Assembly: GCA_024516035.1 (NCBI GenBank)
Contig: CM044959.1
Span: 26,330,070 to 26,394,069, forward strand
Source: Bactericera cockerelli
Taxonomy: Eukaryota; Arthropoda; Insecta; Hemiptera; Triozidae
DNA: 64,000 nt
Direction of reading: 5' to 3'
This document shows, piece by piece, positions 13,801 through 27,658 of the stretch. Numbering within the stretch: position 1 is the stretch's first letter; each line of letters opens with the position of its first letter. A program made the translations under genes and the position numbers. The notes below the pieces were generated by a model. The model was not told the DNA's origin, did no database searches, and worked only from the letters and a program-made list of their open reading frames with translations.

Positions 13801-16129
13801 CCTGGGTCAACCCCCCAAAAAAAGGGAAAAAGATATTTTAGGCATTTTGCAGTGCCCCGGGGCCTCAGCTCGAAAAAATTGCCCCCTTTTGGGGATATCG
13901 GGAAACCCTTCATTGGGGGGGTTCTTCAAAAAAAAACTGCATTTTCATTCCCAAAAAAGGGGAGGTTGGTCGGGGATTTTTCGACGGGGGCTTTTTTTCA
14001 ACACAAAAAAGCTTGTAAAAAATTTTGTTTTACCCCCTTTCGCCAGAGCATTTTTTCTTTAGTGATGAAGCCCTTTTTTAAAATTTCACTGTTTAAAAAA
14101 AAAAAAAAAAAAATTTTATTTTTTTGGGGACAAAAAAACCTAGGGAACTTTTTTTAAAAAACCCCCCCCCATGCAATCGATTACGTTTGGTTGCAAAATT
14201 TAAACTCCCCCCGTACTGCTACGAAAACGTTATTTTTTTGAAAAAAAAAATCTCCGGCCCCAAAAAACTTTGGTTGCTTTGGTAAAATCATTTTGACAAT
14301 AGAGCTTAAAAATTAAATTTGAAAAAAAATTTTTTTTTTGTGGGGGCTTTTTAAATTTGGTTTTTTTCTTTGGGGGAAATTTGAATCGGGGGCACACTTC
14401 GATTCAAAATGGGACATTTTTGTGCCGCCCCTTATATATATTTTATGTCAATAAAACCCCCCAATAATAAAAAAAAAATTATCAATTTAATCTTTTTCCC
14501 GCATTATCCCTATGAAAAGTAACATACTTTTTCCCCAAAAACCGATTTTTAAAAAAAATTTTTTTTTTCCCCTTATTTTTTTTTTTTTATTTTTTAAACG
14601 GGGTTGTTTTTCCCTTTTTCCCCCTTTAAAAATTCTTGGGTTTTTTGGGGGGGGCTTTTTTTTTTCCAAGTGTTACTCAAGAATTTTAAAAAAAATTCCA
14701 AAAAAATTTTTAGAGAATTTGTGAAAAAGCAAAAAAAAAAAAAAAAACTATTTAGTACCTTTCAAATTTTCTTTGATCCCCCTTTTAAACGGGGAAAAAA
14801 AAGAACCCAAGGCCTTTTTTTTAAATTTAAAACCCCGGGGGTTTTTGGGGTTTTTGGTTTTCCCCTTTTCCCCCTTTTTCTGGGGGGGGATGGGAAAAAT
14901 TTGGTGCATAGACGTCCCCCAAAAAACCCCGGGGGCAAAATGGGGCCCTTTTTTGCAGGTGGGGCAACGACCGTCTTTTTAACAGAAAGCAAGTCAGAAA
15001 ATTTTTTAAAGGGGGTTTTTTTTAAAATTTTTTTTTTAAAAAAAAAATTTTTAAAATTTTAAATTTTTTTTAATTTTTTTAAAAAAAAAAAAAACTATTT
15101 TTAAATTAAAAAGAAAAGAAAAGTATCTTAGGGATATAAGTTTTATGTTAAATCTAAATTTTTTTAAAAAATTTTTCCCTGAAAATTTTTTTTTTTTTTT
15201 TTGTTTTTAAAAAAAGGGGGTTTTCTTTTCTTGACCCCAAAAACCTTTTTCCTGAATTTTTTTTAAAAAAAAACCCTGGAAGGGGCCCTTTTTTTTTAAA
15301 AAAATTTATTTTTAAAAAAGAATTTCCCCCCCCCCTTTAAAACCCCAAAGGGGAAAAAAAATCTTTTTTTGAAAACCTTGGGGGTAAAAAGAAAATTTTC
15401 CCCTCTTTTGAGTTCTCTTTTGGGAAAGTGTATAAGTATGAATATAGGGGGGAAAGTATACAATTTTTACAATTTTCCTCCAAATTTTTAAATTTTGGGA
15501 AAAAATTGTTCAAAAATATGTGGGGTTTTTAAATTTTTATATTTAATATTTTATTTATTTGTTTTTTTTTTTAAAAAAAAAAAAATTTTAAATAAAAAAA
15601 AAATTAATTTTTTTTTTTTTGGGGGATTTTTATTTCTTTTTCCCCCAAAAAAAGGTTTTTTTTTTTCTTTTTCCCTTCATCAAGGGCCCCCACAGGGGAA
15701 GGGGGTTTCCCCAAAAATCCTTCAAAAAGGGGGGCCCGTGAACCCAGGGGGGACTTTCGGGGGGGGCCCCCCACGTGTGAGGGGGGAACCCCGTTTTCCT
15801 TTTAAAACCCCCCCGGACGCTGGAGCACTGCTGGCACACCAAGAAGATAAACCCCGCCCCCCGCCGGGGCCCCCAACTTTCCAGGGGGGTTTAACAGGTG
15901 GGGGGAGGGGGGGTTTTTCCCATGAACATTAAAAAAAATTTTTATTTAAAATTGTTTTTTTAAAATCCCCCTTTTTTTTTTCAATTTATATTTTTACATG
16001 TTTAATTTTAAAATTTCCCCACTTTCCCCATAACTTTAAAACTTTTTATTTTATTTAAACCCCAAGGGTTTCGGGGTTTTTAAATTTTTTTTCCCTTTAA
16101 AATTGGATTTTACTCAAATTTTTTTCCCC

Positions 16130-16205
16130 AGTCTGTCCCTGTAGCTCAAGGGTTTTAAAAGTGAGACTCTAAAAACCGATTTCCCAAAGGGGCCGGGGTT
16201 TGGGG
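16130..16205 (+). mobile_element. tRNA-derived SINE head, blurred copy
   Basis: The text GTCTGTCCCTGTAGCTCAAG, then a gap, then GACTCT, then GGGGCCGGGGTTTGGGG follows the tRNA-like head of the clean element on the minus strand at 34,950-35,097 (CTGTCTGTCCCGGTAGCTCAG ... GGCCGTGGGTTCG), with homopolymer errors. A second copy supports calling that element a SINE rather than a single tRNA pseudogene. Confidence 0.45.
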
Positions 16206-19200
16206 AAAAAATCAGCAACCGACTCTTTTTCCCTTTTTTTTTGGGGTTTTTACCCCCCGAAAATTTTTTTTTTGGGGTTTCGTAAATTTAAAAGCACCAA
16301 CCCCCAAAAAAAAGGCCCTTTATTTACCCAATTTTTGAAAAAATTTTTCCCAAAATTTTTTAAAAATTTTTCCCGGGGAAAAAATTTTTTGGGGTCTAAA
16401 AAATTTTAAAAATTTTGGGCCCCGCAAAAAAAAAAAAACAAAAAAAAAAAAATTTTTTTTTTCACATTTTGAATACAAAAAAGGGGGAAAATCTTTCTTT
16501 CAAAAAAAATTTTGGGTTTTTAAAATTTTTATGTATTTAGGGTTTTTAGTGGACTTTTTCACTCAGTGTCCCCCCTAAAGAAGGTTTTTTTAAAATCCCA
16601 CATTTCTGGGGGGTTTAAAAATATCTTTTTGGTCGCGCGTCCATCGGCGCCCTTTTACCTTCCCTTTTTTGTAAAAAAAAAAATTTTTAAATTTTTTAAA
16701 CTTTCGCATGCTGGACTGGCTAGCCAAAAAACCCGGGGAAGTATTTTTGAGGAAGAAAAAAGAGTAGGGAGGGCGCTGCAGAAAAAAAAACCCCCCCCCC
16801 CAAAAAGGGGGCCCCACCAAAAGCCTTTTTACCCTTTTAAAAAGGGGGCCCGGGTTTTTTAAAATTTTTTTCCACATTTTATTCGCATGATGAAATTTTT
16901 AAACAATTTTTTAAAAAAAATTTTTCGGGCAACTTTTAAAAAATTTTATTTTGCAATGCCGGAAATTTTAAAGGGTTTCCGGGGCCCCCCGGCATTTCAG
17001 GTCGGGGCCCCCAAAAAATTTTTCTAATCATTTTTTGAACCTTGAAAAATTTTTGGGGCCCAAAAACCCCGAAAAAAGATCCAAAAAACCCCCCCTTTTT
17101 TTTCGCCCCGGCCAAAAATTTTTTTCCCAAAAAAAAATTTTAAAAAAAATTTTTAAAAATGTTTATGAAAGAAAAATTTTAAAAGATGTCATTTTTTTGG
17201 GTTTTTTGAAAATTTTTTTCCCCAAATTTTTTTAAAAAACCAACCAACATTCAAAAAAAAATTTTTTTTTTCACCGTTCTTCTTTACTGAAAATCAGTCT
17301 TTTCCTTTTCGGGTTATTTATTCCTTTTTTTAGTGTTTTTCTTAAACACACCCTATGGGTTTTTTAAGTAAAAAACCCCAAAAAGATATCTTCTTTTTTC
17401 TCTCTCTCCTCAAAAATTTTTTTTTTATATTTTTCTTTTGGGGGAATTTTTTTGCGGGGTTTTTTTCTTTTTTTTACCTTTTTGGGGAAAAAATTTAGGT
17501 TTTTTTGTTATCATTGTTTTTTTTCAACCCCCCTTTGGGGCCCGGGGAACTTTTCGGGGGGCCCTTTAAAAAATTTTTTTGTTTCGATTTTTTTCACTGT
17601 AATTTCTTTTTTTTAAAGGGTTGCTATCAAAAGGAATTTTTTCCCTTTTGAATTTTTTTTTTTTGGAATTATGAAAAAATTTTTTATTAGTTTTTAAAAA
17701 ACCCAAATTTTTTTTCAAAAACTTTTTAAAATTTTTTTTAAATTTTTCTGACCTCCAAAAAACACCTCACGATTTCGAAGTTTTTAATTTAAGGGGGTTT
17801 TGTGGTTTTTATTTTTGATCTCAGCAGTTTTTTTTATTTCTTTTTTTTTGACTTTGGGTTTTTTTTTTTACCAGTTTTTCCCCTAAACCCCTTTCCCAAA
17901 AATTTTTTTCCCCCTGACCACATCGCTTTTGAAAAATTTTTGGGGAAAAAAGGGGGGGTTTAAAAACCAAAAAAAAAAAAAAATTTTTTTTGGGGGGGGA
18001 AAAAATTTTTTTTTTTAATTTTTCCCCCCAAAAAATGGGTTTTTCCCAAAAAGAGGGGGTTTTTTTCCCAAAAAAAAATTTTTGATTTTTTTTTTGTCTT
18101 CGTGAGGAAAGGGAATGATTTTATTATTATTGTTATCATTTAAAATTTAAAAAATTTTGGGGGGAATTTTATTTGTAATTGACATTTTCTTTCACTTTTA
18201 AATTTAATTTTTTAAAAAAAAAAAATTTTAAAACCGGGGGGGTAGGGGGGGGGGGTTATTTAAAAAACCCAATTGGGGCCGGGGAAAAAATTTTTCAATA
18301 TGTAATTGCTTTGCTCACCGCTCATTTCTGCAATAAAAAGGGGTCAATCAAAGAAACCCCGGCCCCCCTTAAAAAATTTTCCCCGGGGTTTTTTGTAAAA
18401 CCCTTAATTATCTAGTTTCCCTTTTTTTTTTTTTGGGGGTTTAAAAAATCGTTTTTAAATTTTGGGTTTTATCACGGGGGGGTTTTTAAAACCCCCCCCT
18501 TTTTTGGGGGAAAACCCCAAAAACCCCGGGACCAAAAAAAAAAGAAACCCCCCCCGCCCAGTGGGGGGGAAAAATGTCATCTAAAAAGGGGGGTTTGGAA
18601 ATAAAAGGGGGGGAAAAAAAACTGGAAAATGTTCAAAAACCTTTTTTGTTTTTTATTGAAATTTTTTTTTCCCTTTTCTTTTTTTAGGGGTTTTTGGGGG
18701 CAAAAAATTTTTTTAATTTTTAAAATTTTTTTTCCCCCAAAATTTTTTTTCCTTTCAACCGTAAAAAAAATTTTTATCCCCTCGTGAGCGTTTTCGGTTT
18801 TTAAAATTTTTCCCCAAAAAAAAAAATTTTAAATTTTTATTACCAAAAAGAGATTGAAAAAAAAGGGGGCAGAATTCATTAAAATTTTTTTCGTTATTCA
18901 AAAATATGTACAGGGTGATTGTCTTTTTTGCAAATTAGGGGGAAAAAATAGTTGACAAAATTGATAATTTTTGGGGGGGTTTTAAAAAATTTAAATTTTC
19001 AATAGAAAATTTTTTTATTTTTTAAAAATTTTTTTTTTTATTAAAAGGGGGAAAAAATCCGTCAATTTTTTTGTTTTAAAAAAAAAAAAAAAATATACTT
19101 TTTTAAAAATTAGGGGGCCCCCCGGAAAAAAAAGTTTTTTTGGACTTTACTACCTCATTAATTTCAAAAAATTTTTTAAAGAGTAAAAACTAAATTTTAA

Positions 19201-20688
19201 AAAGAATGGGGGGGTGAGTGCTATTTGAGGGGGCTTTTCAAGTATACATTTTTGTTTTTTTTTTAAATTAAAGAAAAAATTCTCTTGTATAAAAAAAACA
19301 ATATTTTTAAAATTTTTTTTCATTTTTGGGGGTTTAAAAAGAAATTTTTCCCCCCTTTTTAAATTTTAGGGGAAAAAACTGTGATGGGCATTCCAGTTTA
19401 TTTTAAGGGGAAAAAAAGGGGGTTTTTTTACGACCAAAGTCCCGGGGAATTTGGGGGACCCCCCCTGTGCTTTATTTAAAAACCCTCCCGTGATCGATAT
19501 AACAAAAACCCCCAAACAAGAAAAATCATCTAATATCTTTTTTTTTGGATCTTTGGGGTTTTTTTAAAAAAAGGACAAATAGCTCACAACAAACCCCCTT
19601 TGGGCCCCCCGATTAGTAAGCCCTAGAAAAAAGCAGCCCTGGCGTTTGGGGTGCGCTATTTTTTTGGGGGGTTTTTACAAAAGGGGTTTTTTTTGGGGAA
19701 AAATTTAAAAAACCCCAAAAATTGTCAGCCCCTTGGGGAAAAAATTTTTTTGGGGGTTGGGGGGCCCCCCGTCCCCTTGTAAGGGGGGAAAATGCTCATC
19801 AGGGGGGTTTTTTTGTCCCCTTGCGCTGGGGGTCCTATTTTTTTGTGGGGGTAAATTTTTTAAAAAATTTTAGGGCTCTCCCAAAAAAAAAAGAATTTTT
19901 AAGGCTTGTTTTTTTCCCCCATTAGGGGGGGAAGGGGGAATTTTTTATCCAGTTAGGATTAGAGGTTTTTCATTTTTCCAACAACTAAACAAAAACTTAG
20001 TGTAACCGAATTTCTTATCAATGGGGTTTTTTTTCTTTTCCCCTTTTAAATTTTTTTTTTTCTGGTTTATCAGATTGGATTCTCAAAATTGATTTTTTTA
20101 CCGGGGTTTTTTTTCAATACCGGGGTTTTTTTACTGGGGGAAAAAAATTAAAAAAACTTCTTTTAAAAAAAATAATTCTTAGGAGAAAATTTTTTCAATT
20201 TTTTTAGTGTTTTTATCACGTTTAAAAAACCCCAGTTTATTATCCTAATTTTTAAAAAAAACTTTTTTTTTTTTAAATTTTGATTTTCTTTTCGATGGGG
20301 GTTTTTTTTTCTATCCAAATTTTTTTAAAAAACCCTTTTTTTTTATATTTTTTATGTTGACCAATTTGTTCGGGGGGTTTTGCATACTCTAATTTCTCCC
20401 CCCCATATCGGGGGAGGGGAAAAATTTTATGGGTCTTTCCGGGGATCGCTAATGGTTTTTTTGGGGGGTTTGGGAAAAAACCCCCTTTTCCCTTTGGGCA
20501 TATTTTTTTGTTTGTCTTTTTTTTGAAAGGACCGCGAAAAAAGAAAAAAAGGGGGGGTTTTTTAAAAAAGGGGGCAAGAATTTGGGGGTTTTTTTTTTTT
20601 TTCTTTTTTTTAACTTCTTTTCGTATTTTCTTTTTGTTCTGTTTTTTCTTCCCAAAAAATTTTTTTTTTTGGAAAAATTTTTTTCGGG

Positions 20689-20870
20689 GGCCGCGTCGAT
20701 GGCGGGGTTTTTAATGACCCCCCTCGTAGGGGGCACCCGAAAAAACCCAAGCAACAAGTCCAGCCCGGAGAAACTTCGGGGGGGGGATTTCCGGCCAACC
20801 CCGGCTGGGTTGGGGGGGTAACACCCCCCTTGATATGACCATTTTCATTAAAATGACGTTAAACCAAAAA
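20689..20870 (+). mobile_element. 5S-rRNA-headed SINE, blurred copy
   Basis: The best-preserved relic in the noisy block. It reads GCGTCGATGGCG, CTCGTAGG, a CACCC-AAG-AAGCAAC-GTCCAGC series, ACTTCG, CCGGCC-AACCC-GGCTGGGT, GATATGACCAT and finally GACGTTAAACCAAA, in the same order as the clean copies at 36,558-36,752 (reverse strand) and 37,321-37,534. A long A run follows as the tail. Confidence 0.65.
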
Positions 20871-23800
20871 AAAAAAAAAAAAAAAAAAATAAAAAATTTT
20901 TTTCCAATAATTTGCTATGAAAACTGAGTAATATATTTTACTCTATGGGGTGGGGAAAGTTCTTTTGGGGAAAATAACACCAAAAATTTTTCTCAAAGTT
21001 TTTTTTACACGGGGGGCTACTTTTTTCAAAAAATAATAAATTAAAAGAAAACTGCACTTACTTTGCCCGGGGTTTTTTTTAGTTTTTTCTAAATATCTTT
21101 TTTTAAAAAATTATCTGTTTTTTCCCCGCAGGGGAAATTTTTTAGCTGGGAAAAAAAATTCCCCAAAATTTTTTCCCTAGGGTATTTTTTTTTAAAAAAA
21201 AATCTTTTTCAATTCCCAAATTTTCAAAGAAAAAAAGGGGTTTGTGGGGTTTTGTTTTCTTTTAAACCCCGGGGTTTTTTTTCTCTTTCGTTTTTTTTGG
21301 GTTTTTTTAAAAAAATTTCACCCCATAAAATTGGAATGATTTCCATTTTTTTTTATCTGTTTATCTTTTTGTTTTATGGGAAACATTTTTTGGTCACTAG
21401 ACTTTTTCCCCCACCTTTTTTTTGGCCCCACACCCTCGAGCGATTTTTTTTCAAATTTAAAAATAGGGGGTGGTATTTTTATGTTCTTACAAAAATTTTT
21501 TTTGAAAAGGGTTTTTTTTTTTTTTTTTTAAAAAAATTTTAAAAAAAAAAAATGGGGGAAAATTTTAAAAAAAAAACAAAAATTTTGGGGATTTTTTTTT
21601 TTTTTCCCCTTGGGATGAATGATTTTTTTTTTTTTGAATCCAAAGGGGAAAAGGGGTTTTTTTTTCTTTGTACTTTTGTTTTTTGCAGTTCACTTTTACC
21701 CCGTTGGGAAAAAAAAAAGAAAACTGCTTGTTGGAGCAGCAAATTTTGTGACGGAATTTGGGGAAGATACTAAATTTTATGTATAGTGTTTTCCCCTTTT
21801 TTTAAAAAAAAAGGGGGGAAAATTTTTAAATTCTGCTCAAACCCCTCAAAATTTTTGATTTTTTCCCCTTTTTTTAAAACACATTTTTTTTTTTTAAAAA
21901 CATATTTTTTCTTTGCTTCTAAAATAAAAATTTGCTTTCCTTTTGGGGAAAAAAAAAAAAAAACCTTTTTTTTCAACCCCCCAAAAATTAAAATTAAAAA
22001 CGGGGTCAGTTAAAAATATGTAGTTTTTAATTTCAAATAATTTAAAAAAGGGTTTTTTAAAAATTAAAAAAAAAAAAATTTTAAATTTATTTCCCCTTTT
22101 TTTTTTTTTTTTTCCTACTGCAAACTACTTTTCCCCCATTTTTAATTAAAAAAGGGCCCTTTTAAAGGGGGAATGGGGAAAAAATTATACCATCTAACTG
22201 CAAAACCCCTTTTTCGAGAAAATTTACTAAATTATTCTAAATCAAAAAAATTTTAAAAAAACAATCATTCAAAAGCTAGCCAGAATTACCCCAAAACATT
22301 TAAAATCTAAAAGTAAAAAACCAAACCTCCCAACCGTTCCCTTTTGGAAAAAATTTGAAGGTATTTAAATGGGGGCGGGGTCCAAAAAAAAATTTTTTTC
22401 TCCCTCGCTGAAAGAAAGTAAAAGTCGCAGAGTTTTCCCCGTGGGGGGAAAATTTTTTTGCATTATAATTTTGGGGGGGCCCCCTTTTAAAAAAAACAGG
22501 GGGGGAGGGGGTACATGATTTTGGCATCTCTTTTCCAAAATTTTTTTTTGAGATTGTAGAGGAAAAAAAAAAAGAAAAAAAAAAATAAAAAAAAGTAATA
22601 ATATAAAAAAAATTTCAAAAATAGGATATTCTGATACTCAGATTTTTTTATATTCCGATTGTTATTCCTTACTTTAAAAAAAATAATGAGAAAACATCCA
22701 AATTTTTGATTTTTTAAAATTTTTTGGGCCCGAAATTTTCCAAAAAAAGGGGAAAATTTTTGGGGGTAAAAATTAAAGGGGTTTTTTAAAAACCCAAATT
22801 TTTAAAAAAAACTGATTTCAATAATAAATTTAAATAAAAATTAAAAATTTTTTTTTTCCCCCCTTTTTGGGCCACCAAATTCCTAAAATTAGCACATGTA
22901 CACTGCATCGCCAAAGCCTTGTCACCAAAAAAAGGGTTTAAAACCCCCATTTGTAAAAAAAATAAAAATTGGGTTTTGGGGGCGGGGGTTTTTTTCCCAC
23001 GCTTCTTTTTCGGGGGGCCCCCAAAACACACATAACAATAACAAACTTTTTTTCTTTTTTTACATCAGTAAAGCGTGTATTCCATTTTTTTCCACGGTTG
23101 GATACAATCCCAATACCATTCTTTGTCCTTTAAACGTTTCTTTTCAAAAAATAAATTTAAAAAAGCGATCCACCGATTCATTTTTTTCTCAATATTAAAT
23201 TATTAGGGGGTTTTTTTTTCGCATGTTTTCCCCTTTTTTAAGGGGGGGTTTTTTTTTTTGTATCATGACAAGTTGGGGTCATTTTCCCCCTGCCCCCGGT
23301 TTTTTTTCCCAAAAAATTTGAAAAATAGATTTCAGTTTTAGAATCACACCCTGTTTTGGGTTTTCCCCCCAAACTTAAAATTTCCCGGGGGCTTAGAGGT
23401 AATGAAAAAACACAGACATCAGCAACAAAATTTTCCCCCTTTTTAAAATGAACATTTGATTTTGACCATGGGGGGCAGTAACTTTTTGAAGCACCCCGTC
23501 GAATTTATTCAAACAGAGCGTTTAGCTCTTTCAAGTTTTTTTAGATATTTTTTTAAAAATTTTTTTTTCCCGGGTTTTTGGCGCTTTAAAAGGGGGAAAC
23601 TTTCCCTTACCCGGGGGCCCCAGTTTTTTTTTTTGGGGATTTGGTGGGGGTTTGATTTGCTATGAGGGGGCCTTCCCACTTTTAAAAACGGGTTTCCCCT
23701 TTTTTGCCCCATCAAAAATACTCATTCCCTTTTTGAGATTTTATCAATTTAAAGTGAGCTTTTTTTTTTCGTACCTTTTTCCAACAAAAAGGGGATTTCT

Positions 23801-25648
23801 TTTTTTTTTTGGGGTTTGCTTTTAAAAACTCTTAACATTAAGGTTTTTTTGGGAAAGGGAAAAATTTCAAAAAAGTATAAACTTTTTAAAAACCCCCTCC
23901 CCCCTGTTTTTCACCCCGCTTGGGTTTTTTGGGGGGGAAAAACCCGCAACCCAACAAAAACTTTTAAACCCCCCTGGAATTTTTCACTTCAGAGAATTTT
24001 TTGATTTGGGGTTTTTCCCCCCCTTTTTAGGGGGTTTTTAAAAATTTTGGGGGTTTTTTTTCTCTTTGCCGGGGGTCTGGAATGAAACCCCTTTTTTTTT
24101 GGGGAAAAAATTTTTAAATATAAGTTTTAAAAGGGGGGAAAAAATGGTTTTAAAAATTTTAGCGGGGCCCCCTTTTTGGGAATTTTTCGTTAATAACAAA
24201 TAGGCCTTTCAATTGCTTTCATGGTTTTTTTAATTTTTTTTAAAATTTTTTTTTGGGGGTTTATGAAATTATCATTTTTAAAAAAATTTTTTATTTTCCC
24301 TTTTTAAAAATATCTCATTTGACTTTTAAATTTTTTTTATATTTTTAAAGAGAATTGCACACAAGGGGAAAGGCTGTAAACGGTTTTTTGATAATTACCT
24401 ATTTTATCTTCTCCCCTTGAAAAAACTTTTTTGGTTTTAAAACCTACATAATTAAAAATTTATCAAAAGACCAAATGGGGACACCCCAAAACCCACTTAG
24501 AAAACCGATTTATACCAGACAGCCCCAGAAGGGTTCACTCCCCCCCCGTAAAATGACCCCAGAGTACTCGAACACAGTTGAAGTGATAAAAACATTCACA
24601 ATTTTTGAAAAGGAAAAATACTCGGGAGAAAATTCTAAACCAAACCATTCGGGACACCGCCGCAAATTTAAAGGGGGCTAGAGACACCTGCCGGGATATG
24701 GGAATGGAATGTGTGCTCTTTCGGATAATAAAATAAATTCAAACGAAAAAAGATTTGGTTTTCCGACCCAGGGAAAATTTCAACCTTGTAATCAAAACAA
24801 CCTCATGGGCCAATGTTAGGGTGTGGGGGCATCAGTAAAAGGGGGAAAACCCGTTGGTTTTCCTTGTTGCGAAGGGAACCTTAAACTTTGTAGGGGAAAA
24901 GTCATCTTTCCCCTGTGCTTCCATTTACGAAAAAGGGGGCCCCAACTTTATCTTCATGCATGAAATCCCCCCCCATACGAAAACCACTTTTGAGGATTTT
25001 AAGCACGGGGGTCAAGTTCTCGGGTGCCCCGATAAGCCCAAATTCAATCCTTTGAACATGAAAAGGGGGTTCCTTTAAAAAGGGGGGAAATTTAAAAACC
25101 CCAAAAACCAATCCAACTCAAGATCACTCTGGGGTGTTAACGCTGCAGGGAAAAGGGTTCGGAAGAGAGCACCTGTACTATCCAAACATCCCAAGAAGAC
25201 CACATGTTTTAAAATCGTGGGGGTCACATTGGGACAAGAACCCATAAATTTCAAACCCCTTGGGATGCGTTGATGGGGTTTAACAATGTCTTAACTTTTA
25301 TTCTCAAATTTCCAAAACACCATTTTTAAAAAAATAAATAAAAAAAAATTGATTTTTTAATTAAAAACCGTTTGTTTTTATAAATATTAGGAAGAATTTT
25401 TGGGGTAATTTCAACCTTTTTTTCATTTTAAACCCCAAATTTTGGGAAGAGGCTGATCCAAAAATACTTGTGGCCCTTTTTTTGTTTTTCTTTTTTTGAT
25501 ACCTTACCTACTTTTCATTAAAAACAAAAGTGCTGCTCATCTTTTCACAAAAATCATATGTATTTTTAACCTTTTCATTACATACAATCTTGTACGCTTC
25601 ATCGACCCCCACTTACGTGTAATGACATTTATCTTAAAAAACCAAAAT

Positions 25649-25748
25649 NNNNNNNNNNNNNNNNNNNNNNNNNNNNNNNNNNNNNNNNNNNNNNNNNNNN
25701 NNNNNNNNNNNNNNNNNNNNNNNNNNNNNNNNNNNNNNNNNNNNNNNN
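25649..25748. other. Assembly gap of 100 N
   Basis: Exactly 100 N characters, the conventional placeholder for a gap of unknown size. Sequence quality differs sharply between the two sides, so order and distance across the gap should not be trusted. Confidence 1.
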
Positions 25749-25781
25749 CGTAGTCTAGGTACATGAAAAACATAGCAGGGA

Positions 25782-27135
25782 CAGTGCCGGATTAAGGCTG
25801 CGCGGGGCCCTTGGCAATTTCAAGGCGCGGGGCCCCAAAATTGTACTGAGTTTATTCTAAAATACTATTTTTAGAACCATGAAATCCAGGGCAAGTGTCC
25901 TGAGCACCAATCCATAATACATAGTATCCAAAACGACGTTTATAACACCGAAGGCAACATTTTTTCGCAATAATAGTAGAAATATCTAATAATAATAACT
26001 CTTTATTGACAAGAATAATATTGATAAAGGGCGTGATTATTGCCTGAGGCAATCTCTGCCATCAATGATCAAACCCTAAATATGTATTATGAAAAGAATA
26101 AGATGTCATTAGGTAAGATGTGTAGAAAGTAGATCATTGATTACTATGAAGATTTTATCGCTAGTATTGATTGCTACTTTTTTAAAAGGTAACTTTCCAA
26201 ATTAATTCCAAACAATCAAAAGGCACTTCGAAAATGCCCAAAGATTTTTTTTCTTTTAATAGTACTAGAACTGCATGTCTTGAAAAACAATCCAAACCAT
26301 CAAGATAAGTAAATTTGACGGCGCCGCAGGCGAAATTTTTGCAAAGTTATGGGGTAAAGTATTAGGAAAATAGATACAAAAAGATATCTTGAAAAATTGA
26401 TTAAAAGCGCCGCAGCGGACTATAATGAAGATGAAGATCATTGGTTAAGATGTCGATAAAGCCGATCACTGAGCACTCAGATGGCACTAGGTTCGATGGC
26501 AGAGATTACGTAAGGCAATATTATTCTTTTCAAATAGAGTAATTATACTATATTATATAAAAAGCCGCAGGCAATAGGTAAAGAGATCTACCAATTTTCA
26601 TATACGAGTGGTCTTTTATCTATGTGGTCCATTTCAAGGGGGGCCCCGTGGTTTTTCTTTTAATATTTTGCTCAACTGGCTGTGATTTTATTTTATATTA
26701 AAATCCAGAAAAACCGAGTTAAAGGTCATTCAAAAACACTTATAATTTATGTAAGCTGCCCGAAACGCGGGGCCCCTAAAATTGCGGGGAACTTGGCATC
26801 TACCAAATCCGACATATTGGTAGGTAATCCGCGAATGTCTAAGTTGATCATTGTTTATTCAAGGAATAGATATATAGATAATAATAGAGAGCCCCGCTCT
26901 TTTCTTCCAATTTATGTAATTTGCTGTGAATGTGTGTTTTTTTTCACTTTATTTCTTCTTCTTCTTACTCATTATCCAAAAGTACCTCGTGTAAGCTTTT
27001 AAAAAAACCCATAATACCTAGTGTAAGTTTTAAAAAAACTCATAATATCTAGTGTAAGCTGCTCAAGCGCGGGGCCCCCTAAAGCGCGGGGCCCTTGGCA
27101 TCTGCCAAATCCGCCATATGGGTAATCCGGCACTG
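25782..27135. mobile_element. hAT-type non-autonomous DNA transposon
   Basis: The element starts CAGTGCCGGATTA and ends with TAATCCGGCACTG, giving terminal inverted repeats. It is flanked on both sides by the exact 8-bp duplication AGCAGGGA (25,774-25,781 and 27,136-27,143). CAGTG-type ends with an 8-bp duplication are the hallmark of the hAT superfamily. Inside each end lie GC-rich GCGCGGGGCCC motifs, and a further internal copy of the end-like block is at about 26,755-26,830, suggesting nested or duplicated termini. I see no transposase frame in its 1,354 bp, so it depends on another element for movement. Confidence 0.85.
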
Positions 27136-27658
27136 AGCAGGGATGTATGAAAAGGTATAAGAAAGAGAAAATAGAGGTAGGTACAAAGTAATGTATAAAA
27201 TATAAAAGAGAGAGAACAGACATGAATAATAGATAAGACAAAATAAATAATAAATGAAGCTAAGGATATGGAATTTTCAATAATAAATTAGGAAAACCTT
27301 TAATTTATTAAATGTAAAACTAAGCTTTATACTAAACATACATTTTATATTATATGCCTTTATTACTGCCCTGCCAGGCCCGTTTGTATGAATCATTCCC
27401 TGCCCACATTTATGTATTTATGTTTTCTACCTAATCCGTAAGGACTTTGGAACAATCTGACTGGGAAATATGGGTCTTGTGTTCTTGTGTCTCTCCCTTT
27501 CTTTTATCCTTAAAATTGTCAAAATTTGAACAATTATGTCACTGTTCATCTCTACCAAACCGGCCAAATGACAGTGCTAATAATATATTTTTTTTTTTTA
27601 ATTAAAAACTTCTTCATGGCTGTTTTTGCCTAATGCCAAAAAAAACTTCTCGAATAAG

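Larger units (their letters stand above)
1..25648. other. Low-quality homopolymer-inflated sequence
   Basis: Almost every position lies in a run of three to fifteen identical bases (stretches of A, T, G and C alternate), quite unlike the DNA after the gap. Open frames here give only Lys/Phe/Pro/Gly-rich nonsense with no recognisable domain, so I call no gene. The pattern fits uncorrected long-read consensus used to fill a gap. Quality improves slightly after about 24,440. Three SINE relics and a CA-rich tract can be read through the noise and are listed separately; otherwise I see nothing supportable. Confidence 0.9.
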
